Shown here in pieces: positions 51,483-57,429 of a DNA stretch of 64,000 bases (its first letter is position 1; each line of letters starts with the position of its first letter). This stretch comes from Gordionus sp. m RMFG-2023. Taxonomy: Eukaryota > Nematomorpha > Gordioida > Chordodea > Parachordodidae. The notes below the pieces were generated by a model. The model saw only the letters and a program-made list of their open reading frames with translations, had not been told where the DNA came from and did no database searches. The position numbers were made by a program, and so were the translations under genes. The stretch spans positions 263,671 to 327,670 of the forward strand of contig NC_088776.1 in assembly GCF_954871325.1 (NCBI RefSeq), given 5' to 3'.

Positions 51483-54400
51483 GATCTAACCCGGTTGAGT
51501 GTCGTATTTAGAAAATATTCGGTACAGAAATGGATTTTCGGTATTGGTAGAATTGGCGTTGTATTCGGGCAAAGTGTGGATGTACTGATACAAACGGCTG
51601 TGTTTTCAATGTTTATAAAATAAGCACATATAAATGTTAACGGATAGTTTTTATTCATCCACGAGGTAATCAGTATAAACACATGAATCCTAACCGGTTA
51701 TTTGATTTTGACTTTTTCTTTAATCGATTATTACGTATTCTTTCCTTCTTTCAAGTGGTGATAAACGGCCCGATTCGAGCAGCTGATCGTTAAATATGGC
51801 TACCTCAATATTTTAGCCAGAAAAATGGCGCGAGATTTTGCAATCCTCGGGCTGCAATGCTTTTCCGGCTAAAATATTGAGTTAGCCATTTTTAAAAATC
51901 GGCTCAAGTCGAGCCGGTTAACATACTACTTCCTTCTCTTTCTTTCTTTCTTAAATTTATACATTTTCTTCTTTTGTTATTCCAAATTAGTTTTAGATTA
52001 GATTTATATACTTATTGGTGGTCACTATAACGAAATATTTGTTGGATTCTTCCATAGTCGAATAGGAATTGGGGATTTTATTGAATTCTATGCCAACCAC
52101 GCTCGTCTCGCGTTCTTTGGACAGGTTTAAGACCTAGAAATATAAAAAAAAATGTACCATAATATATAATTCGAGTTTAATGGCGGCTAATGGGGGTCTA
52201 ACAGGTTCCCTGTAATCTGGGTCTAGAATAGGATCACCGTCTCCTCGACCGGGTGTAAAAACCACCTAAAGGCGGTTGATGTCAGAGGAATGGCATCTGA
52301 TTTTAAAAATCTTGCTACAAAATTTCCTGATTAAATCAGCGGAAAAATTAGCCAACCTGGGGTAAACCTGGAAATAGCCAATAAACGGAGAAGAATTTAG
52401 GATATTGGAATGCTGAAGGATTAGTCTATAATTCCAAAGCCAATCCGATACTTTAAAAACCATGATTAGATATCAATTTTTGTTTTATGGGTTTAATAGT
52501 ATCGCGCCTGGAAGGCATAGTAATGACATGAAAGTTTATATAGTAAAAAAAAACAAGACTATTATCAAAAACAGGAAATAGAAGGACGGAAGTGAAAATG
52601 ATATATTTTTCACTTCCGTTCTGCTAACCCTAGTGATGGGAGTTATTAAAAGATGCGTTTTCTAATGGATCTAGATACATCGTCTGAAATGGATCTGAAT
52701 ACAGATACAACGTCCAGGAAGATATCTGCTAAATTTAGGATTATTGTTAATATTCAAATTTCGAAGTGAGCTAAAAAAAAAATAAATAAAAATGATTGTT
52801 AGATTTTTAATAATAAAACAATTCTCAAAATTTTTATCATTAAGACACCTCACGTCAGGTTATCTCATTTTTAGCCGTAAAATAACTCTTTTCTACCCTG
52901 GGTCACTTGACAGGATGGAGTGTTTGTTATATTTAAAATGACTGACAACCTTTCATTTGGGATAATTTATCCATATGTATTAAAATCCCGACACTAATTT
53001 TTTTTTTAAAACAAAAAGAACGAATAGAAACTAATCGACATTGGATCGACTTTTACTAATATTGACAAATATCGGATAAAAATGAATGAATGAATGCACC
53101 CTTCGTTTCCAAGGGTGTAAATAATAAATTAAAATGGCCACCTTTTTTGTATACGCATTTTTTTTTAAATGTTATAAAAATATGAAAAAGCGAAACCATT
53201 TTTGAATACAGTTCCAAGGATTGCTGAAACAATTGGCGTTCTTCACTTTGGCACAAATTGGTTTCTATGATTGTCCCTTGATTGTTCATTAAAAAAAAAT
53301 AAGATTTAAAATACATTTTGCTCGATTAATTACAATTTACGTATTTCTCTTATAAAAATGTAACTTAGGCTAAGATACATTTTCCAGGTTAGCGCCTAAC
53401 GATCCAAGAAGAAAATTCCCTATTCCTTATTGGCTTACTCATATCGCATTCTTCCCTAAGTTTGCTTGGATCTCCCAAGGCCCCTCGTGGAGCTATTGAT
53501 CCATAGACCAGTCGTTCTATTATTTAAAAGTTTCATCATATTGGAGTCTTAAGATGGACAGATCTAATTTCTCTATCAGGTGGGACCAATGACATATAAT
53601 AACACCTAGACTGACGATGCCATTCATAATAATGCCTTTGAAAGCGTCGTTGGATGCAAATCAGCTGGAGCCGCCATTTTGGTAATCCCGTATAGTAATT
53701 ACTCTCACGATAAAAACTACTATTAAATCGATAACTTGCTTCCTTATCGTCTCGACGATCAGGCAAATTCTTTAATCAAGTTCGCGTAATTGGCCTCTCG
53801 TTTAATATTTTTAATAAATGATATAGGTAATCAAAATGGCGTCCCCCAGCTGTTTATCATCGATGTACACTTTTAATGAAGGCATAGTCAGTCTAGGTAT
53901 TATTACAATGTCATTGGGTCGGACAAAGGAACATTCTAGTGATGAGTAAGGTAATTCGATCTTTTCACAAATCACATGTTTTTTTTTGAAATATAGATAT
54001 TGATCAATTGGATTAAATGATAAAACCAATGACATATATAATACCTAGACTGACGATTCATTCGTTAAAAGTGTACATCAATGCAAATCAGCTGGAGATG
54101 CCATCTTGCTTACACTAATCATTATTAAAATTTTTAACGAGAGCCTAATTTATTCCTATATCTGATGCAAACTTTATTAAAGAATTACCTGATCATCGAG
54201 ATAATAAGGAAGCAAGATATCTATTTTAATAATAGTTTGTAACATGAGAATAATTATCATATGGGTTACCAAAATGGCGTGTCCAGCTGATTTGCATTTC
54301 AACGACGCTTAAAAATGCATTTTAATGAATGAATGAATCGTCAGTCTAGATATTATATATGTCATTGGATAAAACAGCTGGTTTACTCATTCTGCCACAA

Positions 54401-55264
54401 ATGAGAGGAAAAAAAAATGTGGACTAGGACAATAGAGAGAACGCTCTAATAGTTATAGAAAGGAACGGACTACATAAAAGGAACGCGCCTAAATCTATAA
54501 AGTCCTATAACCAGGAAAATCGTATGCGGAATAAAAAAATTAATATATTAGTATACCCTAACCCCCTTAGAAAATGGTTAGGAATCAGATTGGAGGTAAA
54601 GAATCCTACCCTGTCAGGGTCTAATATACATTTAAAAAAATGGGAGATTCTATTTCAATATCTCTGGTAGCTTGCCACGAGGCTTATAATTTGAAATGTA
54701 TCACGTGCAATGTAATATGAGTATTCCTGGTTTGGGGTTCTAAATAATTTAGGTGTGATAAGTGATTATACCCTTGGAAGTGCCCAGCAAGATGGGTCCG
54801 GTCTGAGATTTATTGGGAATGTTGATACATTTATTCCAAGCAACGCACGTGATTGTATTCCCCTTTTAAAAAAAAAAGAAGAAATTAATATTTTTATTGA
54901 GAGATCCTGCAGAGGTACACCATATGCGCGGCCCGGACCGGATTTTATATTTTCAGGCCCGGATTCTTAGCTAAAAAATCAAGGGCCGGGTCGGGTTCAA
55001 AAACCGAGCCGGGTTTAAAACCGGGCCGGGTTTAAATCTGGGCCTGCAGGTCTCCGATTTTTTGTTTGATTTATTTTACACAATAAATTTTTTTTTAAAA
55101 AGTATATAACTTTGATTTTCGATAGGCTGCGCAATTTCTTGGAGTTCTTGTGCAGGTAAAGGGTATCACCGGTGGTCACCGAAACTATGGCGTGAGTGGC
55201 GGATGGGTTGAGATGCACGGAATCAATGATGCAACCCTGGTCCACCGAAAAGGATGTCATATTG
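25238..55264 (-). CDS. VPS18: VPS18, HOPS/CORVET core subunit (24 contiguous exons)
   Basis: Exons 5' to 3': 55264-55111, 54862-54772, 53276-53197, 52133-52012, 51597-51491, 41340-41242, 40886-40727, 38176-38119, 37950-37777, 37088-36831, 36620-36480, 36297-36204, 34720-34647, 34484-34321, 33711-33577, 33419-33314, 32993-32862, 32678-32552, 29614-29472, 28778-28657, 27278-27158, 26872-26768, 26600-26542, 25301-25238. Every junction is GT-AG and phase-compatible; the frame is open for 962 codons to TGA. The order is collinear with human VPS18 (973 residues; its N-terminal ~70-100 are not covered here). VPS18 is a class C Vps subunit shared by HOPS and CORVET, tethering endosomes, lysosomes and autophagosomes. 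The gene looks intact and expressed-type, but introns (up to 10.1 kb) are crowded with mobile elements. Donors are mostly GTT and acceptors mostly AAG. The start codon is not in these exons. Assignment is by remembered family sequence; there was no database search. Confidence 0.93.
25917..26177. repeat. Dispersed repeat ending GAGTAGACC, copy A
   Basis: Sequence from CGCGGACTTCTAATGTAC through ACTACCACAAAAAGCACTTT to GAGTAGACC matches 49,606-49,744, with an internal segment missing in the latter. Here a CAATGAC-family MITE follows immediately. It lies in the last VPS18 intron. Confidence 0.65.
26178..26485. mobile_element. CAATGAC-family hAT MITE, copy 2
   Basis: The left end CAATGACGTGTAT and right end TATGTCATTG are inverted, with the CAGCTG-containing core and CATCGAGATAA centre. 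No target duplication is visible because the left flank is the dispersed repeat at 25,917-26,177. Located in the last VPS18 intron. Confidence 0.75.
29030..29300 (-). pseudogene. RTE-like LINE fragment (end of reverse transcriptase ORF)
   Basis: On the minus strand short frames read MGLKVDKEKLSVIYRER and, about 130 bp on in another frame, GRPKLQWTNKVKANITEYK. These resemble the 'GLKVN..KT..M' and 'GRPK..W...V..D' ends of RTE/CR1-type LINE proteins. The two parts are out of frame and separated by a stop, so the copy is dead. It sits in a VPS18 intron, same orientation as the gene. Confidence 0.4.
29472..37088 (-). CDS. VPS18: VPS18 alpha-solenoid / clathrin-repeat part (exons 37088 to 29472)
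   Basis: Ten exons encode the helical solenoid with the clathrin heavy-chain-type repeat. Landmarks: LDTITIAEADHVFNQSGDF, VLWLAEIYLSRL (human TTWLTELYLSRL), VLFELIAGHDNEDVYLFFAE, DYDKIIRYYVERGSYATAL, RDAELFYKFSSFLITHIP (human RDPQLFYKFSPILIRHIP), IIKYLEFSVD, IHNFLISLYCQYQPDQLIKY, YDLNYALRMC, LYEPAVRLALKFDIELAKQ and IEDILPFFPDFQTIDHFK (human IEDVLPFFPDFVTIDHFK). Relative to human there is an extra Arg/Asp-rich loop of about 23-30 residues at the end of exon 33711-33577, and a short Ser/Pro-rich insertion near LPFSSRKN. Both lie between predicted helices, and the flanking phases agree. Confidence 0.92.
30321..31159. mobile_element. Foldback-type element with ~150-bp inverted ends
   Basis: 30,321-30,475 (CAGGGTTGCAGGTGTTTTAT...) is repeated inverted at 31,005-31,159 (...ACACCTGCAACTCTG). 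The ends CAGRGTTGCAGG are hAT-like, but the 8 bases on each side (AATGATTA and TATATAAG) do not match. The interior of about 530 bp shows no transposase. It is in the VPS18 intron between exons 32,678-32,552 and 29,614-29,472. Confidence 0.7.
31895..32032. mobile_element. hAT MITE, GGATCTAGATAC family (138 bp), with target duplication
   Basis: The ends CAGAGTTGTTAAAAGATAC and ATCCTTTAACAATTCTG are flanked by a perfect 8-bp duplication GTTATTAG (31887-31894 and 32033-32040). The interior has repeated TCTAGATA motifs. Family members are at 42,063-42,207, 55,415-55,529 and, partially, 52,638-52,730. Confidence 0.85.
32041..32196. repeat. TAGTGTTGTTAAAC-family copy, left end missing
   Basis: Contains AGCCCAATATTTCAGCCG, a middle with CGCGAGCCTGGAT, and the right end TTTTGGCTAAAATCGAGCC followed by GTTTAACAACA. 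It abuts the MITE at 31,895-32,032. Confidence 0.55.
33112..33288. repeat. TAGTGTTGTTAAAC-family copy in a VPS18 intron
   Basis: Left part AGCGTTGTTTAAGGGCTAACT, right part AAAATATTGAGTCAGCCG then TTTAACAACAG. It fills more than half of the 320-bp intron between exons 33,419-33,314 and 32,993-32,862. Confidence 0.55.
33971..34210. repeat. (GGAA)60 microsatellite, essentially perfect
   Basis: 240 bp of GGAA repeats with no interruption seen, in the 609-bp VPS18 intron at 33,712-34,320. Frames on both strands through it are artefacts. Confidence 0.95.
35985..36062. repeat. Degenerate CCCTAA-like telomeric motifs
   Basis: CTCTAACCGTAACTC, TAATCCTAACCCTTAACC and ACCCGAACCCTAACC occur in a row in a VPS18 intron. 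Imperfect. Confidence 0.45.
36345..36457. mobile_element. GCCCGG-family MITE filling most of a VPS18 intron
   Basis: Between exons 36,620-36,480 and 36,297-36,204 the 182-bp intron contains GATCCCCGGGCCGGGTCGGG, ATCCGGGCCGGGCCCGGAT and CCGGGCCGGATCTTGCA. That is the family interior plus a decayed end, covering about 60% of the intron. Confidence 0.6.
37218..37549. mobile_element. CAATGAC-family hAT MITE, copy 3
   Basis: The left end CAGTGACAT with AATGCCTAGACTGGCGATTC and the inverted right half end near TCATTG at 37,549. It lies in the VPS18 intron between exons 37,950-37,777 and 37,088-36,831. No target duplication visible. Confidence 0.7.
37777..55264 (-). CDS. VPS18: VPS18 N-terminal beta-propeller part (exons 55264 to 37777)
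   Basis: Nine exons encode the WD-like propeller. Landmarks: DTLYLHKNSKKLRSL (human EVLYVNRNGQKVRPL), VAWNKC then TGPILLGTSKG (human VGWNKA, TGPILVGTAQG), TIIETNL, VLNLSKE and RLYQYI, FHELPGNL, QNIAWFSGSGIFLGKIDC (human AFAWMMGDGVLYGALDC), ERLLAINILNQQTILED, and RLWVFCGKAIFKY leading to the ENRDVWKHFL start of the solenoid. The 10.1-kb intron at 41,341-51,490 separates exons for YDTQP and ERFHELP and holds most of the mobile DNA. The 355-bp intron before exon 40,886-40,727 carries a three-copy minisatellite. Confidence 0.9.
38052..38102. repeat. (CCTT)n microsatellite
   Basis: TTCC array with one TTTC interruption, in the VPS18 intron just before exon 38,176-38,119. Confidence 0.9.
38540..40075 (-). 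mobile_element. Ty3/Gypsy-type LTR retrotransposon fossil (RNase H to integrase end)
   Basis: On the minus strand, short frames show successive pol parts: GMEKFHTFIFGRNF with a TDRTPLEKLFGDKRELPKIA stretch (RT/RNase H), ENIVADTLSRLP (RNase H-integrase link), the integrase zinc-binding part with HRGHPGINAMK and CKPCQSN, and near 38,640-38,890 an integrase C-terminal part (SRMREFEIARPVWV). No LTRs or gag are recognisable. It is broken, with at least several breaks, truncated and old. It lies in the VPS18 intron between exons 40,886-40,727 and 38,176-38,119, in the gene's orientation. Confidence 0.85.
40118..40437. mobile_element. CAATGAC-family hAT MITE, copy 4
   Basis: The left end CAATCACATATAATAACACC, the CAGCTG core and a right end decayed to GTCATAA. 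It shares a VPS18 intron with the Gypsy fossil. Confidence 0.7.
40971..41145. repeat. Three-copy minisatellite in a small VPS18 intron
   Basis: The unit CATTTTTACCTTCTAAAAGT followed by ATCRCGGTTACCTCGAATTG and TATCGTTTT starts at 40,971, 41,027 and 41,095 (56-68 bp apart, varying in the A-rich part). It makes up about half of the 355-bp intron between exons 41,340-41,242 and 40,886-40,727. Confidence 0.85.
41672..42577. mobile_element. hAT-like element of the ATTCG family (906 bp), with a nested MITE
   Basis: The left end TATACCTAAAACGAATTATT is the same as in the 17,432 copy; the right end is GTATTTTTGTAGGTCTA. The flanks GATACAGC and GATCGAGC match at 6 of 8 positions, fitting an old 8-bp duplication. 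The interior has no transposase frame. A second MITE is inserted at 42,063-42,207. Confidence 0.6.
42063..42207. mobile_element. hAT MITE, GGATCTAGATAC family, nested copy
   Basis: The ends GAGAGTTGTTAAAAGATAC and GATTAACAACTCTG are flanked by a perfect 8-bp duplication ATAAATAA (42055-42062 and 42208-42215). It is inserted in the ATTCG-family element, so it is the younger of the two. Confidence 0.85.
43376..44060 (+). other. Unassigned ORF next to a possible LTR start
   Basis: A frame from 43,544 to 43,747 (67 codons, MAQREHLDLFGDQILSGQIT...) has balanced composition and a higher G+C than its surroundings. About 200 bp on, a purine-rich AATTAGGGAGA precedes TGTAACGGCGAAGCC at about 43,945, reminiscent of a polypurine tract and LTR start in Gypsy-type elements. 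No second LTR copy is in the window. It could be the 3' end of an LTR element fossil or an unrelated exon. I do not recognise the protein. Confidence 0.3.
44061..45189. other. AT-rich intronic stretch
   Basis: Part of the 10.1-kb VPS18 intron. TTTAATATATAT-type sequence and a short GC-richer patch at about 44,755-44,890; no recognised coding or element ends. Confidence 0.5.
45190..47310 (-). pseudogene. hAT transposase copy, minus arm of an inverted pair
   Basis: The minus-strand frame at 47,314-46,913 reads FTTSDTTGENIKNNVLSKL, IGQSMDGASNMRGANK and AIYVWCHAHRLNLIVI. These are the DDE-core motifs of hAT proteins of the DUF4371/ZMYM-like group. The hAT C-terminal dimerisation motif LPTTSCSAERAMSKVKIV is at about 45,480-45,530. 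A segment of about 185 bp around GVKRQGVFMKFQMQKSKK is present three times (about 46,510-47,060). The N-terminus is missing and the frame is broken several times. Inactive. It lies within a VPS18 intron, same orientation as the gene. Confidence 0.85.
47508..49560 (+). pseudogene. hAT transposase copy, plus arm of an inverted pair
   Basis: The frame 47,508-47,828 reads NCAFRLILDGAFDISKKECV, then DTTGENIKNNVLSKLKALHL and IGQSMDGANNMRGVNKG, the start of the hAT catalytic core. The C-terminal motif LPTTSCSAERAMSKVKIVKT lies at 49,236-49,300. The arm matches the minus copy in reverse at roughly 90% by eye over about 2 kb, to the outer ends near 45,198 and 49,553. Two copies of the ~185-bp segment are present, against three in the other arm. 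Several frameshifts and stops; inactive. Confidence 0.85.
49606..49744. repeat. Dispersed repeat ending GAGTAGACC, copy B
   Basis: Matches 25,917-26,177 from GTGGACTTCTAATGTACGCT to GAGTAGACC, lacking an internal part of about 110 bp. The next bases CAATGACGTATAATATA are the start of the CAATGAC MITE, which is cut off after a few bases by LINE sequence. Confidence 0.65.
49750..50815 (+). pseudogene. RTE-type LINE, endonuclease-RT linker and RT start
   Basis: The frame reads WETLTADIKETAIQIVGQTN, interrupted by a minisatellite, then NRELWWWDQSVRDFIERKK and LYRRWHKSV. From 50,253 it continues with the RTE/BovB-like stretch KLAKIREKKSRDVGVLKIIK, ERWKGYFEELMN, GKANGPDGIPMEAW and IPNQWRASTIMPL. 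A one-base insertion near 50,693 shifts the frame into KGDPRECGNYRGIKLTCHIL, which ends at about 50,815. Stops are also present near 50,187. The catalytic FADD part and the 3' end are absent. Dead, 3'-truncated, opposite in orientation to VPS18 and within its large intron. Confidence 0.85.
49811..50086 (+). repeat. 46-bp minisatellite, six copies, inside the LINE ORF
   Basis: The unit AACGGCGATTCAGATTGTAG followed by GACAGACCAATAGAGGCAAA and GCTTTG occurs six times; one copy has an extra T (GATTCTAGATTG). One unit encodes AIQIVGQTNRGKAL of the LINE. The five extra units add 231 bp, a multiple of three, but a TAG appears in frame in the second unit. Confidence 0.95.
51165..51221. repeat. (TTTC)n microsatellite
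   Basis: Pure TTTC array in the large VPS18 intron. A short (GAAA)n at 51,455-51,482 lies just inside the same intron, next to the donor of exon 51,597-51,491. Confidence 0.9.
51776..51922. repeat. TAGTGTTGTTAAAC-family copy in a VPS18 intron
   Basis: The left half GGCTACCTCAATATTTTAGC and right half TCCGGCTAAAATATTGAGTT with TCAAGTCGAGCCGGTTAAC are inverted to each other. Between exons 52,133-52,012 and 51,597-51,491. Confidence 0.55.
52205..52380 (-). repeat. Dispersed repeat, copy B
   Basis: Inverted relative to 22,285-22,450: GGGTCTAGAATAGGATCACC, GGGTGTAAAAACCACCTAAA, then GTTGATGTCAG and CCAACCTGGGGTAAACCTGG. In the VPS18 intron 52,134-53,196. Confidence 0.6.
52638..52730. repeat. Partial GGATCTAGATAC-family MITE
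   Basis: GGAGTTATTAAAAGATGCG then ATGGATCTAGATACATCG; the right half is lost. In a VPS18 intron. Confidence 0.65.
53587..53916. mobile_element. CAATGAC-family hAT MITE, copy 5
   Basis: The ends CAATGACATATAATAACACC and CAATGTCATTG are flanked by GGTGGGAC and GGTCGGAC (7 of 8 identical). The centre carries TCGTCTCGACGATC. In the VPS18 intron 53,277-54,771. Confidence 0.85.
54027..54367. mobile_element. CAATGAC-family hAT MITE, copy 6, best preserved
   Basis: The ends CAATGACATATATAATACC and TATATATGTCATTG are flanked by a perfect 8-bp duplication GATAAAAC (54019-54026 and 54368-54375). This defines the element as CAATGAC...GTCATTG. It is only about 110 bp from copy 5; together they form about 45% of that intron. 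Confidence 0.9.
54899..55056. mobile_element. GCCCGG-family MITE filling most of a VPS18 intron
   Basis: The left end GAGAGATCCTGCAG and right end CTGCAGGTCTCCG are inverted, with GCGGCCCGG, GGGCCGGGTCGGG and CCGGGCCGGG inside. It occupies about 158 of the 248 bp of the intron between exons 55,264-55,111 and 54,862-54,772. No perfect target duplication. Confidence 0.7.
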
Positions 55265-55414
55265 CTAAACGGGGAATTTTTGATCACATCAATTTCTTAA
55301 TTATATTTTGATGAATAATTTTATCAGAGTATTTTATTTGCTAGATTTAAACATTTTTTTTAAAAAAAAACTGTTGGGTGAAGATAATGTTTAATTTAAC
55401 AATGATGTATATTC

Positions 55415-55529
55415 CAGAATTGTTAAAAGATACTATTTAAATGGATCTAGATACAGATACATCGTCTAAAATAATATCTAGATACAGATATTTTAATCAA
55501 AAATCTATCTAGATCCTCTAAAAACTCTG
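55415..55529. mobile_element. GGATCTAGATAC-family hAT MITE, shortened
   Basis: The ends CAGAATTGTTAAAAGATAC and AAAACTCTG, interior ATGGATCTAGATACAGATAC. The flanks do not show a clean duplication. It lies in the interval where one VPS18 exon is expected but not found. Confidence 0.7.
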
Positions 55530-55681
55530 ATATTAATTTTAAAAAAATACATGATGGGTAAGGCTTTAATTTAAATAGTTTAAGTGTGTTAATTTATATA
55601 AATATATTTTGGTTTTTTTTTGTTAACTTCTTTAGAAATGATAAGGGAAAATGTAAATTATTTTTTAAAAAAATATTAAAC

Positions 55682-55748
55682 ATCAGGCACATAATCAATG
55701 GCGGAGAATTCATGGAAAACCCGTAAATCCCCTCTGGCAAAATTTTTG
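55682..55748 (-). CDS. VPS18: Probable VPS18 upstream exon (N-terminal segment)
   Basis: After TATAG, the frame reads KNFARGDLRVFHEFSAID then YVPD before a GTTTAA donor. This parallels the human N-terminal VPIFTKQRIDFTPS. The patch is GC-richer than its surroundings, as the certain exons are. It ends in phase 0, whereas exon 55,264-55,111 needs a phase-2 partner. So an exon covering the 'ITSLVVSSNQL...LLRID' part must lie between or be missing. No ATG precedes it in frame. Confidence 0.45.
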
Positions 55749-55910
55749 CTATACAATTTTCAAAGCAGTTTCAAACAAAAATAATAAAATAATAAAAATG
55801 ACAGGGAAAAGTGTCAGAAATTTTCTTACGAACTAATAGACTATAAAATTTTGACAATTTCTATTACCCTAATTCTAACGCGAAAGAATGATAAAATAAT
55901 ATTGAATGTT

Positions 55911-55953
55911 CCCGCTCCGCCCCCGCCCCGCCGCGTACACGCCGCCTTGCAGT
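55911..55953. promoter_or_regulatory. Isolated GC-rich patch with GC-box-like motifs
   Basis: On the minus strand: GGCGGGGCGGGGGCGGAGCG within otherwise AT-rich DNA, about 165 bp upstream of the probable VPS18 exon. It resembles clustered GC boxes. It has no similarity to the GCCCGG MITEs' ends. A promoter role is an inference only. Confidence 0.3.
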
Positions 55954-56099
55954 ATATTGTGTTCGTTATTTATAATAATATAGGATATAAAGGATATCGG
56001 AAATTCGTCAATAATTTAGGGTAGGAATTAGCTCCAGTATACAACTACGATGCTTTATATAAGAATTAAACGCGAACAAGGATTTAATTAGTAAAACAA

Positions 56100-57420
56100 A
56101 ACATGTGTTCAAAAGTAAATTACATCGAACGCGATGCGTTAGCGATTATTTTTGCAATGAAAAGGTTTCAAAGTATCTAACCGGAAAAAAAATTACAATC
56201 ATCACCGATCACAAGCCTTTGATCTACATTTTTTTTCCCTAAGATTTCAAAGAAAACTCATCCATGTCGATGAGGTTGCAGAGGTGGAACATTGCAATGG
56301 GAGCACTTAGGACTTCGAAATAAGAACATAGAGCGGGTAAACACCAACACGGTACCAGATTGCCATTGACACCTTCAGGAGAAGCAATAGACATTGTGGA
56401 TGATACAAAAGAAAATAATGATTTATGGGACGTACCATTTTAACTTTAAAATGATATCGAAAAATAAAACTTCTAACGACAGAGAATTGATGGAAATAAT
56501 AAACGACATTAGAAAACGGTGACAGAAAATTTTGAGAAAGTCTATATACTATACAACATTTACACGAAGGACACTTGGGTGCCGGCAAAACCAAATTTTT
56601 AGCTGAAGATTACCTTTGGGTGGCCTGGAATTAACAATGATATTGATAACAAAATAAAAGAATGCAAATCATGTAACATTATTAGATTTTAATCGTAATC
56701 TAACTTGAGTTTTTATGACAGGTTTATTACTTAATTTTGACTTGCAATTAGGTATCAACTTCGCCAACTCGTCTTTATGATCCATATCCATGCCTATGAA
56801 TCTTTCAGGTATATTCTTAAAATTTTTTTAACCGTGATCTTCCTAGTAAAGGAATCTTGTTACTCTTTACGATTAATGCATCCAAAATCTGAGAATCCCC
56901 TTCGTATTCTACGTTCACTCGTGCTGTGCCTATCACTTGTATCGTCTTGCTAACCTGATAACTGTAAGCTGAACTTCGTAATACGACTGGTATCCCTCCA
57001 AGAAAATTTATGTTCAATCATGATACGAGAACTAATTGGGATTTATTAGAGTATAAAAAAGACAATGACAACATTTTGCTCACAGCTTTACCAAAAAATA
57101 GAACTATGAATGTTGGAGAAAAAATTAGGTACAAAACTTTTGGAGTAAATAATTAAAAAGAAAGTAACATGCTATATCAAATTCACACAAAAAATGGTGT
57201 ATGGAGGCACTTAGACCAACTTAAAAAAAAGATTTACCACTGACAAAATATTCATGCATGAACCAAACACTTCACATTTTACAAAAAGGAGAAATGTTAT
57301 TGACCAAGAAAAAGATTGTCTAGCTGACGGTACGAGGCCTAGTCGAAAAAGAACATTACTCACATGATAACAAGATTTATTTGGAATATATAAGATTCAC
57401 GTCCAAGAAGAACTTGATTG
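56100..57420 (+). mobile_element. Ty3/Gypsy-type LTR retrotransposon fossil, plus strand
   Basis: Plus-strand pieces show YLTGKKITIITDHKPLIYIF (RNase H start) at about 56,180, the integrase zinc-binding part with HEGHLGAGKTK and CKSCN at about 56,550-56,680, and after an interval an integrase C-terminal part (NVGEKIRYKTFG, VWRHLDQL) at 57,100-57,220 with an Arg/Lys-rich end (TRPSRKRT). No LTRs recognised. Broken, with several breaks; looks old. Upstream of the known VPS18 exons and opposite in orientation. Confidence 0.8.
56817..57017 (-). mobile_element. Retroelement aspartic-protease fossil, minus strand
   Basis: The minus-strand frame contains VIGTARVNVEYEGDSQILDA followed by IPLLGRS, resembling the second half of a Gypsy-type retropepsin (the 'PLLGR' motif). 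It is opposite to the surrounding plus-strand Gypsy fossil and lies between its integrase pieces, so it is probably a separate fragment joined or inserted there. Broken. Confidence 0.6.
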
Positions 57421-57429
57421 GAGTTTACT

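Noticed and set aside
51404-51682. 92-codon minus-strand frame starting MFILITSWMN
   Set aside because: The real coding frame at 51,491-51,597 is a different minus frame (RLYQYIHTLPEYN) that matches VPS18.
53396-53530. Minus-strand 40-codon frame VYGSIAPRGALGDPSKLREE
   Set aside because: Looks protein-like and GC-richer, but it is out of place for VPS18, has no partner and no family I can name; left as an unassigned intronic remnant.
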